64,000 nt of DNA from Bacillus sp. KH172YL63 (GTDB taxonomy: Bacteria > Bacillota > Bacilli > Bacillales > Bacillaceae_B): the NCBI RefSeq assembly GCF_011398925.1, contig NZ_AP022842.1:3780001-3844000 (forward strand), written 5' to 3'. Shown in pieces: positions 16,949 through 25,458 of this stretch (position 1 is the stretch's first letter; each line of letters begins with the position of its first letter). The position numbers and the translations under genes are program-made. A model generated the notes under the pieces. It saw only the letters and a program-made list of their open reading frames with translations, had not been told where the DNA came from and searched no databases.

Positions 16949-18047
16949 ATGTCAGTTCCTCTTTCATTTTCAACTCTCCTGAAAACCACGCCATGGAAAT
17001 CTGGCGAATCTCCTCTAATTTATGGTTGCATACATGCCCTTGATCCTCGAACTCTATTAAGTATTTCTCTGAGGAAATACGATTGAACAACCGGTGCATC
17101 TCCCCATCGGAGATCATCGTATCTTTATTCCCGTGAAATACCAGCAAAGGGGAATGATATTGTATCGTATCAAATCTCGGAAAAAGTCTTTCAGTTTCTT
17201 CTTCACTTTTCATATCGTATACACATGAACATTTCATCCTTTGAAGGAAATATGCTGGTATATTCATTCTGTCGATTTCGACTGCCGGACTCACCGCCAC
17301 CGCTTTAGACACCTTTCGATTGGAACTCCCGTACAGGACCCAAGAGGCAGCCATGCTTGTCCCGAATAAATACAGAGGGAACTCGCCATACGTTTCTTCG
17401 GCATAGTCAATCAACCGGTCTATAAAGTACGCCCAATTTTGCCGTGTTCCGATCACCCCGTTGGATAAAAATGTATCGCCCTGACCTGGACCGTCAAAGC
17501 TCAAAGTAATGAACCCTTTTTCCGCAAAATCCATTTCATATTGATAAAGTTCTTCTTTAGAAGAATCTATCGGGTTAACCGAGATGATGACGCCGACCGG
17601 ATCATCGGGAAGACGTATTCTTCCTGAACAGATACTGTGATCGGGAAGGACGATCTCCTTATATATGGTTGGGATGTTCGATATTGAATCAGCTTGTTTC
17701 ATCGCTTGCTGGCATTTCTTATACCAACCGGCCTTTTCTGGAGAATGCATCGGGTCCAGCCAATAGTTCAAATAGTAGTAAAGGGATGCTTGTTTATACG
17801 CTGTTTCTGCCGCTGGGTAATCAAGTCTTGTTTCATGACCTTTCCCTGTATTCATCTTTTCTTCAGCAAGGCGTTCCCATGTATTCTTCCACTCTTTTGC
17901 TGAATCCATATGAAGACGGGCATTTGATACGTCATCATGATCTACCCCGTGCACCAGCCACCTTTCCCAGAAGACATCAAACAGCTTGGCGGTTTTTAAT
18001 GTCCGATCAATATTTTTTGAGATGGTTTTAGGATCCATAGGAATCAT
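16935..18047 (-). CDS. Alpha/beta hydrolase, FrsA-like
   Basis: 370 residues without a signal peptide. The N-terminal 140 residues are helical. The hydrolase core has the nucleophile elbow LYLFGTSMAASW (Ser), the acid in FHGNKDTMIS, and the His in EDQGHVCNHK, plus DGPGQGDT, which is typical of the FrsA/2,6-dihydropseudooxynicotine hydrolase group. It overlaps the sensor gene by 14 bases. B. subtilis RsbQ is an alpha/beta hydrolase needed for sensing by the RsbP phosphatase, so a similar signal-supplying role is a reasonable inference. Substrate unknown. The ribosome site is AAAAGGAGATAAAG. Confidence 0.82.
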   Translation of the reverse strand: MIPMDPKTISKNIDRTLKTAKLFDVFWERWLVHGVDHDDVSNARLHMDSAKEWKNTWERLAEEKMNTGKGHETRLDYPAAETAYKQASLYYYLNYWLDPMHSPEKAGWYKKCQQAMKQADSISNIPTIYKEIVLPDHSICSGRIRLPDDPVGVIISVNPIDSSKEELYQYEMDFAEKGFITLSFDGPGQGDTFLSNGVIGTRQNWAYFIDRLIDYAEETYGEFPLYLFGTSMAASWVLYGSSNRKVSKAVAVSPAVEIDRMNIPAYFLQRMKCSCVYDMKSEEETERLFPRFDTIQYHSPLLVFHGNKDTMISDGEMHRLFNRISSEKYLIEFEDQGHVCNHKLEEIRQISMAWFSGELKMKEELTYERE

Positions 18048-18165
18048 ACTTTATCTCCTTTTCATTTTTATTTATGCTGTTTGCTTTTGAGCAAGTGAGA
18101 GATGATTGATTTCGGTAACCAGCATTTGAGTTTGAAACCTTTGTATACGTTTACGGTTCTTCCTT

Positions 18166-19110
18166 TTAACCCGTTTGATTAATCTTTCCTTTATGGCCTT
18201 CACGATTGAAGGACAGAATGATGGTCGAGCCTTTTGTGCTACTATACAAACAAACCTGCTTCGATATTTTCATCATCAACGTAAATCCCTGTCCGAGCGA
18301 TTTTTTAGTGGAATAGCCTGCCAGCAGAGTTGCTTTTGGCAGGTCTTCAAGGGGAAAGCCCGGTCCTTTGTCTTCTATCATAAAGCGGATTTCATTCTGA
18401 TCTTCATCCTCGATCAATGTCATCTTTCCTTCTTCACCATGCTTGATCGTATTGGTGATCGCTTCTGACAGGACAAGGAGCCAGCTCATGATCGAAGCGT
18501 TGCTGTAGCCCATTTCCTCAAGCGTCTGCTGGGCGAGCTTTCTGCATCTCGGTATGTCGGAGAATATGTGGATCGTTCCTTCTGCCAGTATACGCCCCTG
18601 TTTATATCCGGTCAGTTCCTTTTCCAACAGGAGAAGAAGCTTTCCCTGGGTGGAAGCGAGGATGACGTCCCTGTATACCTTCCACTTCTCATCTTCTAAC
18701 GAAAGAGCGTTCTCAACCGGCTCCGAGCTCTTCCTTTCAGAGAACAATTCTTCCTTAAACATTTCATACGCTTTCAGCATGGCATTTTGTATTTCGGGCC
18801 TTATGGTCAATCGATGGATTTCTTCTCGAAGGTCACTTCCTTCATCAGCCCATTCAAGCATCTGTTCGCTTATTTCGAGAAAGAACCCGTACTCTCCGTT
18901 TCTTTCTGCTTCGCTGTCCATTGAGATGGATCGATAAAATAAGTCGTCGCCTTCCATCGCTCCCATCCCTGCGTACTCAGTTAATTTTTTCGCAAGAAAC
19001 CCCCTCTTTGTTCTGTATTGAAGGTCTTTGTAGGTCATGTCCGGGGGTAAGGCCGGTTGCTGATCATCGAGTGAAGTGTCTTTAAATACGTTCTTAAATA
19101 GACGCCTCAA
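18166..19110 (-). CDS. RsbW-like ATPase (putative anti-sigma factor / serine kinase)
   Basis: 314 residues. The N-terminal 170 residues are helical with no recognised domain. The C-terminal part is a GHKL ATPase with N box LSEAITNTIKHGEEGK, G1 box EDKGPGFPLEDL and G2-like box KSLGQGFTLMMKIS. That set, with a single short ATPase and no histidine box, fits the RsbW/SpoIIAB kinase group. In such modules it binds either its STAS antagonist or a target protein. It begins 12 bases after the SDR stop and is separated from the hydrolase by 118 bases. No sigma factor gene is nearby. Confidence 0.82.
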   Translation of the reverse strand: MRRLFKNVFKDTSLDDQQPALPPDMTYKDLQYRTKRGFLAKKLTEYAGMGAMEGDDLFYRSISMDSEAERNGEYGFFLEISEQMLEWADEGSDLREEIHRLTIRPEIQNAMLKAYEMFKEELFSERKSSEPVENALSLEDEKWKVYRDVILASTQGKLLLLLEKELTGYKQGRILAEGTIHIFSDIPRCRKLAQQTLEEMGYSNASIMSWLLVLSEAITNTIKHGEEGKMTLIEDEDQNEIRFMIEDKGPGFPLEDLPKATLLAGYSTKKSLGQGFTLMMKISKQVCLYSSTKGSTIILSFNREGHKGKINQTG

Positions 19111-19122
19111 TGTTATATCCCC

Positions 19123-19824
19123 CTATAAAATGCCAAGCGGCGGCATGATCGTTATTTCGTCGACATATGCTCCCTCTGGCTGCGTCAGTAAAGAGAGTAG
19201 ATGCTTGGCGATAACGTCTGCTGGAATCATTGCACTCATATCCGGTTTCGGGTCGATCTTTTCCCAGAAGCTGCTGCTGACAGCGCCCGGTATGACGGCT
19301 GTCACCTGTACGCCTTCTTGACGGAGTTCTGCCTGCATCACTTTGGTTAACCCGAGAAGACCGAATTTAGAAGCCGAGTACCCTCCACATCCAGGCAAAG
19401 CAGACGTACCAGCGATTGAAACCAGGTTGAGGATATGTCCTTTTCTTTTCTCGGTCATGATCCTCCCCACATATTTAGATAGCAGAAAAGCTCCCCGTAA
19501 ATTTGTGGATATCATGTGATCAAAGTCCTCAACGTCTGTATCCAATACACTCCCGAATACTCCAACCCCCGCGTTGTTGATCAAAATATCGATGGTGCCA
19601 AACTGCTCCACCGCTTTTTCTGTAAAATCCTTTACAGATTGTTCATTTGATACATCAAGGGGATATTCGAGTACACGTTCATTCAAGTTTTCTTTCATGC
19701 TCCTGCTTCCAAGCACGAGGTTAGCTCCTTCTTCCTTAAGGAGTGATGCCGTTTCATAACCGATTCCTTTACTCGCTCCCGTGATCATGACCGTTTTACC
19801 GGTTAATCTTCCACTATGCCCCAT
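19123..19824 (-). CDS. Short-chain dehydrogenase/reductase
   Basis: 233 residues, classical SDR. The cofactor motif MITGASKGIGYETA (TGxxxGxG), NNAG (ILINNAGVGVF), the catalytic Ser in LNLVSIAGTSALPG and the YSASK dyad (GGYSASKFGLLG) are all present. The start at MGHSG is preferred because GAGG lies nine bases upstream; the ATG three codons earlier touches it. It overlaps the end of the pterin-synthase gene. Its place after folE and a PTPS gene suggests a sepiapterin-reductase-like step, but the sequence itself shows only a generic SDR. Confidence 0.88.
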   Translation of the reverse strand: MGHSGRLTGKTVMITGASKGIGYETASLLKEEGANLVLGSRSMKENLNERVLEYPLDVSNEQSVKDFTEKAVEQFGTIDILINNAGVGVFGSVLDTDVEDFDHMISTNLRGAFLLSKYVGRIMTEKRKGHILNLVSIAGTSALPGCGGYSASKFGLLGLTKVMQAELRQEGVQVTAVIPGAVSSSFWEKIDPKPDMSAMIPADVIAKHLLSLLTQPEGAYVDEITIMPPLGIL

Positions 19825-20644
19825 GTCGCACATCCTCTTCCCCGCAGTACTCGAAATAGTTCTTTTCTGTCTCGTATAATCCGATTTTAAAGAGGTTTGA
19901 TAGTTTCGAAGACAGGAGTTCCCATATCACCACTGCGACATTTTCCGATGTAGGGTTGATATGTTTAAATTCTTCCGTATCTAAATTTAAATGCTTATGG
20001 TCAAATTTTTTCATGATTTCTTGTTCTACGATTTCGTCCATTTCTGAGAGACTGGCGATCATCCCCGTTACCGGGTCCGGCGTGCCATGCACCGTCACTT
20101 CAAGGTAATAGTTATGTCCATGTCCAAACGGGTTATTGCATTTCCCGAATATGGCCAGGTTTTCCTCATTGCTCAATTGCTCACTGTGCAGCCGGTGGGC
20201 AGTACAGAAATGATACTTTCGGGTTAAGCGGACCATCGATCCTTCCTCCTTTTCAGCATATAAAAAGTTGTTTTCATGCAAGCGGATTTTATGAAGTTGG
20301 CAATTGTCTATTTTTCCATCCAATGAGTCCCATATGAATGAGACAATATTTTCAGTGGTCGGGATGTTTTCCGTGAAATGATCATTTTCTTTGTTTAAGA
20401 ACTTTCCATCCATTTGTTCTGAAACAAATGATTTCACGACTTTGTCTATGTCTGTAATATTAACGACGATTCCCGACTCACGGTTCAGCTTACCTTTCAC
20501 CATGACTTCAAGCGTATAATCATGACCGTGGCCGCTCGGATTGCTGCAAGGCCCGAATACTCGCTGATTTTCTTCTTCGCTCCACTCTTCGATCCTGTAC
20601 ATGTGAAGAGCGGAAAAGTATAACTTCCTGGATAGATAAAGCAT
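19814..20644 (-). CDS. Double-domain 6-pyruvoyl-tetrahydropterin synthase-like protein
   Basis: 276 residues made of two tandem PTPS/QueD domains (about 1-130 and 135-276). Domain 1 has FGPCSNPSGHGHDYTLEV; domain 2 has FGKCNNPFGHGHNYYLEV, with LSNEENLAIFGKC, DPVTGMIASLSEMDEI, FDHKHLNLDTEEF and PTSENVAVVIWE. The zinc-site His-x-His and the candidate catalytic Cys are kept in both. Domain 2 resembles animal PTPS (the FGKCNNPxGHGHNY type) more than bacterial QueD as I recall them. It would convert dihydroneopterin triphosphate from FolE to 6-pyruvoyl-tetrahydropterin. The ribosome site is GAGGAGGGATTGC. An alternative is a 6-carboxytetrahydropterin synthase. Confidence 0.85.
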   Translation of the reverse strand: MLYLSRKLYFSALHMYRIEEWSEEENQRVFGPCSNPSGHGHDYTLEVMVKGKLNRESGIVVNITDIDKVVKSFVSEQMDGKFLNKENDHFTENIPTTENIVSFIWDSLDGKIDNCQLHKIRLHENNFLYAEKEEGSMVRLTRKYHFCTAHRLHSEQLSNEENLAIFGKCNNPFGHGHNYYLEVTVHGTPDPVTGMIASLSEMDEIVEQEIMKKFDHKHLNLDTEEFKHINPTSENVAVVIWELLSSKLSNLFKIGLYETEKNYFEYCGEEDVRHGA

Positions 20645-20657
20645 GCAATCCCTCCTC

Positions 20658-21227
20658 TTAGTCTCTCGCCAATGCCCGTTCAAATTCCGTTACAAGGGCA
20701 TCATTTTCTTTAAAAGAACCCTTCTTGATTGTCGTGACCGTCCCACTCCCGGGCTTCTTTACCCCACGGGCACACATGCATAAATGCTGACCTTCCACAC
20801 TGACAATGACTCCTTGCGGCTCGAGGACGTTCATGATCGCTTCAGCCATCTGACGGGTCATCCGCTCTTGGACTTGCGGACGTTTGGACACCAGTTCTAC
20901 GAGTCTCGCAAACTTACTTAAACCGACAACTCTTCCATCCGGAATATAGCCGATATGGGCTTTTCCAAAGAACGGAATCAGGTGATGCTCACAAAAGGTG
21001 TAGTATGTAATATCCTTGACCACAACCATCCCTTCATACGCTTCCTCAAATGTAGTGGTCAGCGCCACTTCCGGATCGACCCCCACTCCTTCAAATACTT
21101 CCCTATACATTTTTGCTACACGCCTGGGTGTTTCAATAAGACCTTCCCGCTCTGTATCTTCACCTACTAATTCCAATATTGCTTTGATATGATCTTCCAA
21201 TGCGCCAGTTCGTGTTTCAACCGTCAT
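20658..21227 (-). CDS. folE: GTP cyclohydrolase I
   Basis: 189 residues, family length. Zinc and active-site motifs are present: YYTFCEHHLIPFFGKAHIGY, VGLSKFARLVELVSKRPQVQ, and HLCMCARGVKKPGSGTVTT. The enzyme opens GTP to 7,8-dihydroneopterin triphosphate, the entry point for folate and biopterin-type cofactors. It is the first gene after a c-di-GMP riboswitch and terminator, and ends 13 bases before the PTPS gene, so this copy is more likely tied to the pterin branch than to general folate synthesis. The ribosome site is TAAGGAGGAATGAAGG. Confidence 0.95.
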   Translation of the reverse strand: MTVETRTGALEDHIKAILELVGEDTEREGLIETPRRVAKMYREVFEGVGVDPEVALTTTFEEAYEGMVVVKDITYYTFCEHHLIPFFGKAHIGYIPDGRVVGLSKFARLVELVSKRPQVQERMTRQMAEAIMNVLEPQGVIVSVEGQHLCMCARGVKKPGSGTVTTIKKGSFKENDALVTEFERALARD

Positions 21228-21263
21228 CCTTCATTCCTCCTTATTAATCATGTTTTCAAGTAA

Positions 21264-21299
21264 GCAAAAAGACCCACCAAAAAGATTGGTGGGTCTGCT
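21264..21299 (-). terminator. Riboswitch-associated intrinsic terminator upstream of folE
   Basis: On the minus strand GACCCACCA pairs with TGGTGGGTC and is followed by TTTTTGC. It lies between the c-di-GMP-I aptamer and the folE start, the position of an expression platform. Confidence 0.85.
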
Positions 21300-21340
21300 T
21301 GAATAAAGGCAGCTTTATCGCTCCCCTCTTCATACATTCC

Positions 21341-21434
21341 AATCCTTTTCGGTAACCCGGCGATCGTAGCTCATGCCTTAGACCCGTAGCTTTGCGTCCT
21401 TATTTTTCAATAAGTTTGCCATTATCGAAGGTGT
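21341..21434 (-). ncRNA. Cyclic-di-GMP-I (GEMM-I) riboswitch
   Basis: Minus strand, in order: AATGGCAAAC, AATAAGGACGCAAAGC, TACGGGTCTAAGGCATGAGC and CCGGGTTACCG. These match the conserved core of the GEMM-I aptamer (GGCAAAC, GACGCAAAGC, CGGGYCUAA, GGUUACCG). The base I align with position 20 is G, as in c-di-GMP rather than cGAMP sensors. It lies after the stop of the PilZ-like gene and before a terminator and folE. Whether ligand turns expression on or off needs folding of the region 21264-21340. Confidence 0.88.
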
Positions 21435-21440
21435 CCTTCA

Positions 21441-21809
21441 TCATTTGTTCCGTTCGTTTGCTTTTACAACCTGTTTCACTTCTTCTGTAATCAATGTCTT
21501 TAATTGATCATTTTTCACAAATTCGACTCCATAAAATCGTGTGATTCCGTTTGATCTGCTCCACACGAGCACCCCGTTTACCACCAGGAGGGCTTCATGT
21601 ATCCTCATTTCCAACTGCACGAGTACCTTCTTTTCTACAGGGATTGAAAAATCGGCGCTGAACCTGCAGCCATTTGGACTGATGTCGATCAATTCACCTT
21701 TTCCCTTGCTCGTCCTGGCCCTGAGTTGGCCCACACTTATGATCGAGAACCTACAGGGAACCGGCTGTGGAAATGTATAGCGATAAGCTTCCTCTCGTTT
21801 ATATAACAT
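21441..21809 (-). CDS. PilZ-like domain protein (paralogue 2)
   Basis: 122 residues. N-terminal MLYKREEAYRYTFPQPVPC, then the DxSxxG motif IDISPNGCRFSAD, and a strand-rich remainder. As in its paralogue at 11202-11564, the arginines before the motif are spaced RxxxxR. A ribosome-like AAGGGG lies nine bases before the chosen ATG; an ATG two codons earlier is also possible. It is placed between a c-di-GMP enzyme gene and a c-di-GMP riboswitch, which supports a role as c-di-GMP effector, though binding is inferred. Confidence 0.78.
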   Translation of the reverse strand: MLYKREEAYRYTFPQPVPCRFSIISVGQLRARTSKGKGELIDISPNGCRFSADFSIPVEKKVLVQLEMRIHEALLVVNGVLVWSRSNGITRFYGVEFVKNDQLKTLITEEVKQVVKANERNK

Positions 21810-21848
21810 GGACATGTACCCCTTATAGTTTGTATATACATCCAGGAT

Positions 21849-24800
21849 TCATCCATTCTCACTTAACGTGAAGGGTCTCTTAGGCAATATAACTTCAACC
21901 GTTGTACCCTGGTTCTCTTCACTTTCGATTTTGATTGATCCGTTATGCTGCTGGATGACACGGAAGCAAAGCATCAATCCGAGGCCCGTCCCTTTTTCCG
22001 TGTTGCTGTAAAATGGTTCTCCGAGCTTTTTTATCCGCTCTTTGCTTATTCCGATTCCATTATCTTCGACCCTGAATATCACATACCCCTTGGTTTCTTT
22101 CGCAAAGACGTCGATCACTCCCCCATCAGGCGTAGCTTCGATACTGTTTCTTAATAAATGAATCAATACTTGTTTCATGAGGTTGATATCACAGTGGATG
22201 GGACCTATTTCTTTATCAATCGTTGAAGATAACCGGACATTTTTTAAGCGGGCTACCGCTGACATAAAGTTAAGCACCTCTTCGATCAACTTGCCGGGAG
22301 CTGTTTGTTGCAATTGGACGGGCTTTTGTTTCGCCAATGTCAGGAATTCAGAAACAATCTCTTCCATCCGTTCAAACTCCTCGTATATGAATGTAAAGTA
22401 TTCATCATTCAGCTCTCCTTGTTCAAAAAGCTGGATGAATCCTTTTATCGTCGTTAACGGTGTTCTTATTTCATGTGCAACCCCTGCAGCGAATTCCCCG
22501 ACCAGTGCCAATTTCTCAGTGTTCCACAGGAGCTTTTCCGCTCTTTTCTTTTCTGTCATATCACGGCCGACCGCGATGATTTGTTCCACTTCCCCGTCTT
22601 TTCCCAGGATGGGTGTCGCAGAAGTCTCTAAAAACATCCATTCACCGTTCACATGTTTATAGCGGAATTCAATCTCGAGGGGTTTTTTATTGTTAATCAT
22701 ATATTTCAAAGTTTGGATCACGACTGCTTCATCTTCTGGATGGATGTATTGCAGGACGTTCAGATTTTCTGAGTATCTGCCTTCTTTATATCCGAGTACC
22801 GCTTCATGGGACGGGGATGCGTACAGCAAGTTCCCCTCGGCATCAATGATGCTGATTAAGTCCGACATATTCTCAGCAATCAGCCTATACTTCTGTTCAC
22901 TGTCACCAAGGGCCTTCTCCACTCTCTTCTGTTCTGTCATATCGATACACGAGCATATGACTTCTTCTATCATCCCGCCTTTTTTAACCGCGCCTAGCCT
23001 TGCCATATAAGGGACCCCGTTGATGCTTCCTTCATAAGAAACATTGTCTTCCCCTTCCCACGCTCTTTCATAGTAGGTGTGCTTTCTCGCAGCTTCCTCT
23101 TTGGTGAGGATGTCGAATAAGTCTTTTCCAATGATTTGTGAAGGGTTCATCCCGAATTTGTAAAGCAGTTCCCCTTCACAGAAAGTATGGACGAAGCGTC
23201 CACCTACTTTCTTATACTTCAAGGTCAATCCTTGCTGCAGACGAATCGTCTCCTGTAAATCCCTTCTTGCTGCATGAACAAGTTCTTCAGCCCACATCCG
23301 CTCATTCAATTCTTGTGAAATTCCGTCTTTCCCTACAGTTTTCTGTATTTCAGCAATTTCAACCTGGAGCTGTTCAGGGGGAAGGGGCCTGCAGAATAAG
23401 AAACCCTGCCCTTCATCACACAAATGCTGTTGCAGGAATACAAGCTGCTCCTGCGTCTCAATCCCCTCTGCCACTACAGTTAAGTTGAGATGATGGGCCA
23501 TGGAAATGATCATTTTCACAATCGTTTCATCGTTAGGGTGATGATAAAGCTCTTTCACGAAAGATTGATCGATTTTCAACGTATCTACAGGGAATCGTTT
23601 GAGGTAATTCAGAGAGCTGAAGCCAGTCCCAAAGTCATCGATGCTGATTCTTACCCCGATTTTTTTCAATTCTTGGAGGGTCTCAATCGCACGGTCTAAG
23701 TCTGCGGTCATACTTTCAGTCACTTCCAACTCCAGGCACTTCGCAGGCAACCCTGTGTCTTTCAGTACATCTTTCACCATTTTCACCAGGTTTGTCTGCG
23801 AGAACTGGCGAGGTGACAAGTTGACTGAAACCGTTGTTTCCAACCCCTGTTCATGCCATCTCACGTTCTGACTGCATGCTTCATATAGGACCCATTCGCC
23901 GATCGGGATGATGAGTCCCGAATCTTCAGCAATGGGGATGAAAGTCCCGGGTGAAACCATCCCCCATTCAGGATGAAGCCATCTTACCAATGCTTCAAAA
24001 CCGGTCACCTTACCTGTTTTAAGATTAATTTTAGGCTGGTAGTAAAGGGTGAGTTCCTTCCGTTCAAGTGCTTTGTGAAGTTCAATTTCCATTTTCAATG
24101 GATTTACATTCTCGTTTAATTCAGAAGTAGAAAAGAAGTGAATTTCCTTATTTCCACTTTTCTTTGCCTGATACATGGCATAATCAGCATGCTTAATCAA
24201 TTCATTTCCCGTCTGACCGTCTTCCGGGTAAAGGCTGATCCCGATACTCATTGAGCAGAAAATTTCATAATGGCTAACAAAAAACGGCTTGGCCATCGCA
24301 TCTTTAATCGATCTCGCGGTAGCTTCTGCCATGTTGTAGTCAGCTTCTGGTATGATCATGATGAATTCGTCGCCGCTGTGCCTGAAAAGATGTCCATCCT
24401 CACCAATCACAGCTTTCAAACGCTTTGACACTTCCTGGAGAAGAAGATCCCCGATTTGATGCCCCATACTGTCATTCACAATTTTGAAACGATCAAGGTC
24501 TAAGAATAAGACCGTTAATTTTTCATTCTTTTCTATTTCAGCTTGAAGTACACTTTCAAGCTTATATCGATTGGGCAATCCGGTTAAATAATCATGATAA
24601 GCCCTGTGCATGATGTCCTGTTCATATTTCTTCCGTTCTGTGATATCACGGTAATTGACGACCACACCGTTCACGTTTTTGTCGTTCAATAGGTTCGTGA
24701 TATACGCTTCACAGTGCACGACCCGTCCGTCGATCGCTTTCATCTGAAAATCATGTATGATCGTCTCATTCGGACTGTGCAGCACTTTCATCATCAAACT

Positions 24801-25406
24801 CTTTGCAATCATGGCATCTTCATCCACCATATAATCAAAACAGCTTGTGCCGATGACTTGATCTGCTTCGTATCCTAAAACATTTGAAATGGACGGACTT
24901 TCATAGGTGATGATGCCATTTCCATCTAACACAGCGATTACATCAGCAGAATGCTGAATGAGGGATTCGAATCTAGCGTTGGTATTTTCAATGATTCTTT
25001 CCAGTTCCTTTTTCTCTGTCCTATCCTTGGCCGTTCCGAATGCCCCGATCAATGTAGCATCATGCATCGCTGCCCCGACCGTCACGGAAACATAACGGAT
25101 GGAGCCATCATGCTTGACCACCCTGAAATCCCGGTTCTGAACCTCCCCCTTCAACGCCCCTTGAAAATATTCCTTTACAAGCGGCAAATCATCCTCATGT
25201 ACATAAGTAGAGAAGTGGGAATATATTAATTGATCCTGAGGAACGCCTGTGAGTTCCTCAAGACCCTTATTCACGTCAATAAAATAGCCTTCTTGATCAA
25301 GGAGAAATAAAGCATCGGGGAAGTGTCCGAATAATTTTTCATACAGATGATTTTTATTTATTTTTTCACTATTTTCCCCTCTTTGAATCGTTATAAAGTT
25401 TTTCAT
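21849..25406 (-). CDS. PAS-PAS-GGDEF-EAL-PAS-PAS-histidine kinase fusion
   Basis: 1185 residues, soluble. About residues 20-265: two PAS domains. About 270-430: GGDEF domain with HDYLTGLPNRYKLESVL and active-site loop RHSGDEFIMII (SGDEF in place of GGDEF). About 450-700: EAL domain with FEALVRWLHPEWG, LEVTESM, SIDDFGTGFSSLNYL and VAEGIETQEQ, all catalytic residues apparently kept. About 720-960: two PAS domains. The rest: HisKA box EFAAGVAHEIRTPLTTIKGF, N box LLRNSIEATPDGG, G boxes VEDNGIGI and GTGLGLML, like sporulation sensor kinases. No receiver domain or partner regulator adjoins, so phosphate may go to a distant regulator. The start is MKNFITIQRG after GGAGGGATAAAG. Confidence 0.9.
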   Translation of the reverse strand: MKNFITIQRGENSEKINKNHLYEKLFGHFPDALFLLDQEGYFIDVNKGLEELTGVPQDQLIYSHFSTYVHEDDLPLVKEYFQGALKGEVQNRDFRVVKHDGSIRYVSVTVGAAMHDATLIGAFGTAKDRTEKKELERIIENTNARFESLIQHSADVIAVLDGNGIITYESPSISNVLGYEADQVIGTSCFDYMVDEDAMIAKSLMMKVLHSPNETIIHDFQMKAIDGRVVHCEAYITNLLNDKNVNGVVVNYRDITERKKYEQDIMHRAYHDYLTGLPNRYKLESVLQAEIEKNEKLTVLFLDLDRFKIVNDSMGHQIGDLLLQEVSKRLKAVIGEDGHLFRHSGDEFIMIIPEADYNMAEATARSIKDAMAKPFFVSHYEIFCSMSIGISLYPEDGQTGNELIKHADYAMYQAKKSGNKEIHFFSTSELNENVNPLKMEIELHKALERKELTLYYQPKINLKTGKVTGFEALVRWLHPEWGMVSPGTFIPIAEDSGLIIPIGEWVLYEACSQNVRWHEQGLETTVSVNLSPRQFSQTNLVKMVKDVLKDTGLPAKCLELEVTESMTADLDRAIETLQELKKIGVRISIDDFGTGFSSLNYLKRFPVDTLKIDQSFVKELYHHPNDETIVKMIISMAHHLNLTVVAEGIETQEQLVFLQQHLCDEGQGFLFCRPLPPEQLQVEIAEIQKTVGKDGISQELNERMWAEELVHAARRDLQETIRLQQGLTLKYKKVGGRFVHTFCEGELLYKFGMNPSQIIGKDLFDILTKEEAARKHTYYERAWEGEDNVSYEGSINGVPYMARLGAVKKGGMIEEVICSCIDMTEQKRVEKALGDSEQKYRLIAENMSDLISIIDAEGNLLYASPSHEAVLGYKEGRYSENLNVLQYIHPEDEAVVIQTLKYMINNKKPLEIEFRYKHVNGEWMFLETSATPILGKDGEVEQIIAVGRDMTEKKRAEKLLWNTEKLALVGEFAAGVAHEIRTPLTTIKGFIQLFEQGELNDEYFTFIYEEFERMEEIVSEFLTLAKQKPVQLQQTAPGKLIEEVLNFMSAVARLKNVRLSSTIDKEIGPIHCDINLMKQVLIHLLRNSIEATPDGGVIDVFAKETKGYVIFRVEDNGIGISKERIKKLGEPFYSNTEKGTGLGLMLCFRVIQQHNGSIKIESEENQGTTVEVILPKRPFTLSENG

Positions 25407-25458
25407 CTTTATCCCTCCGAATAGCAGCGTCATAAAATAAGCTACACAGCTAAAGACA

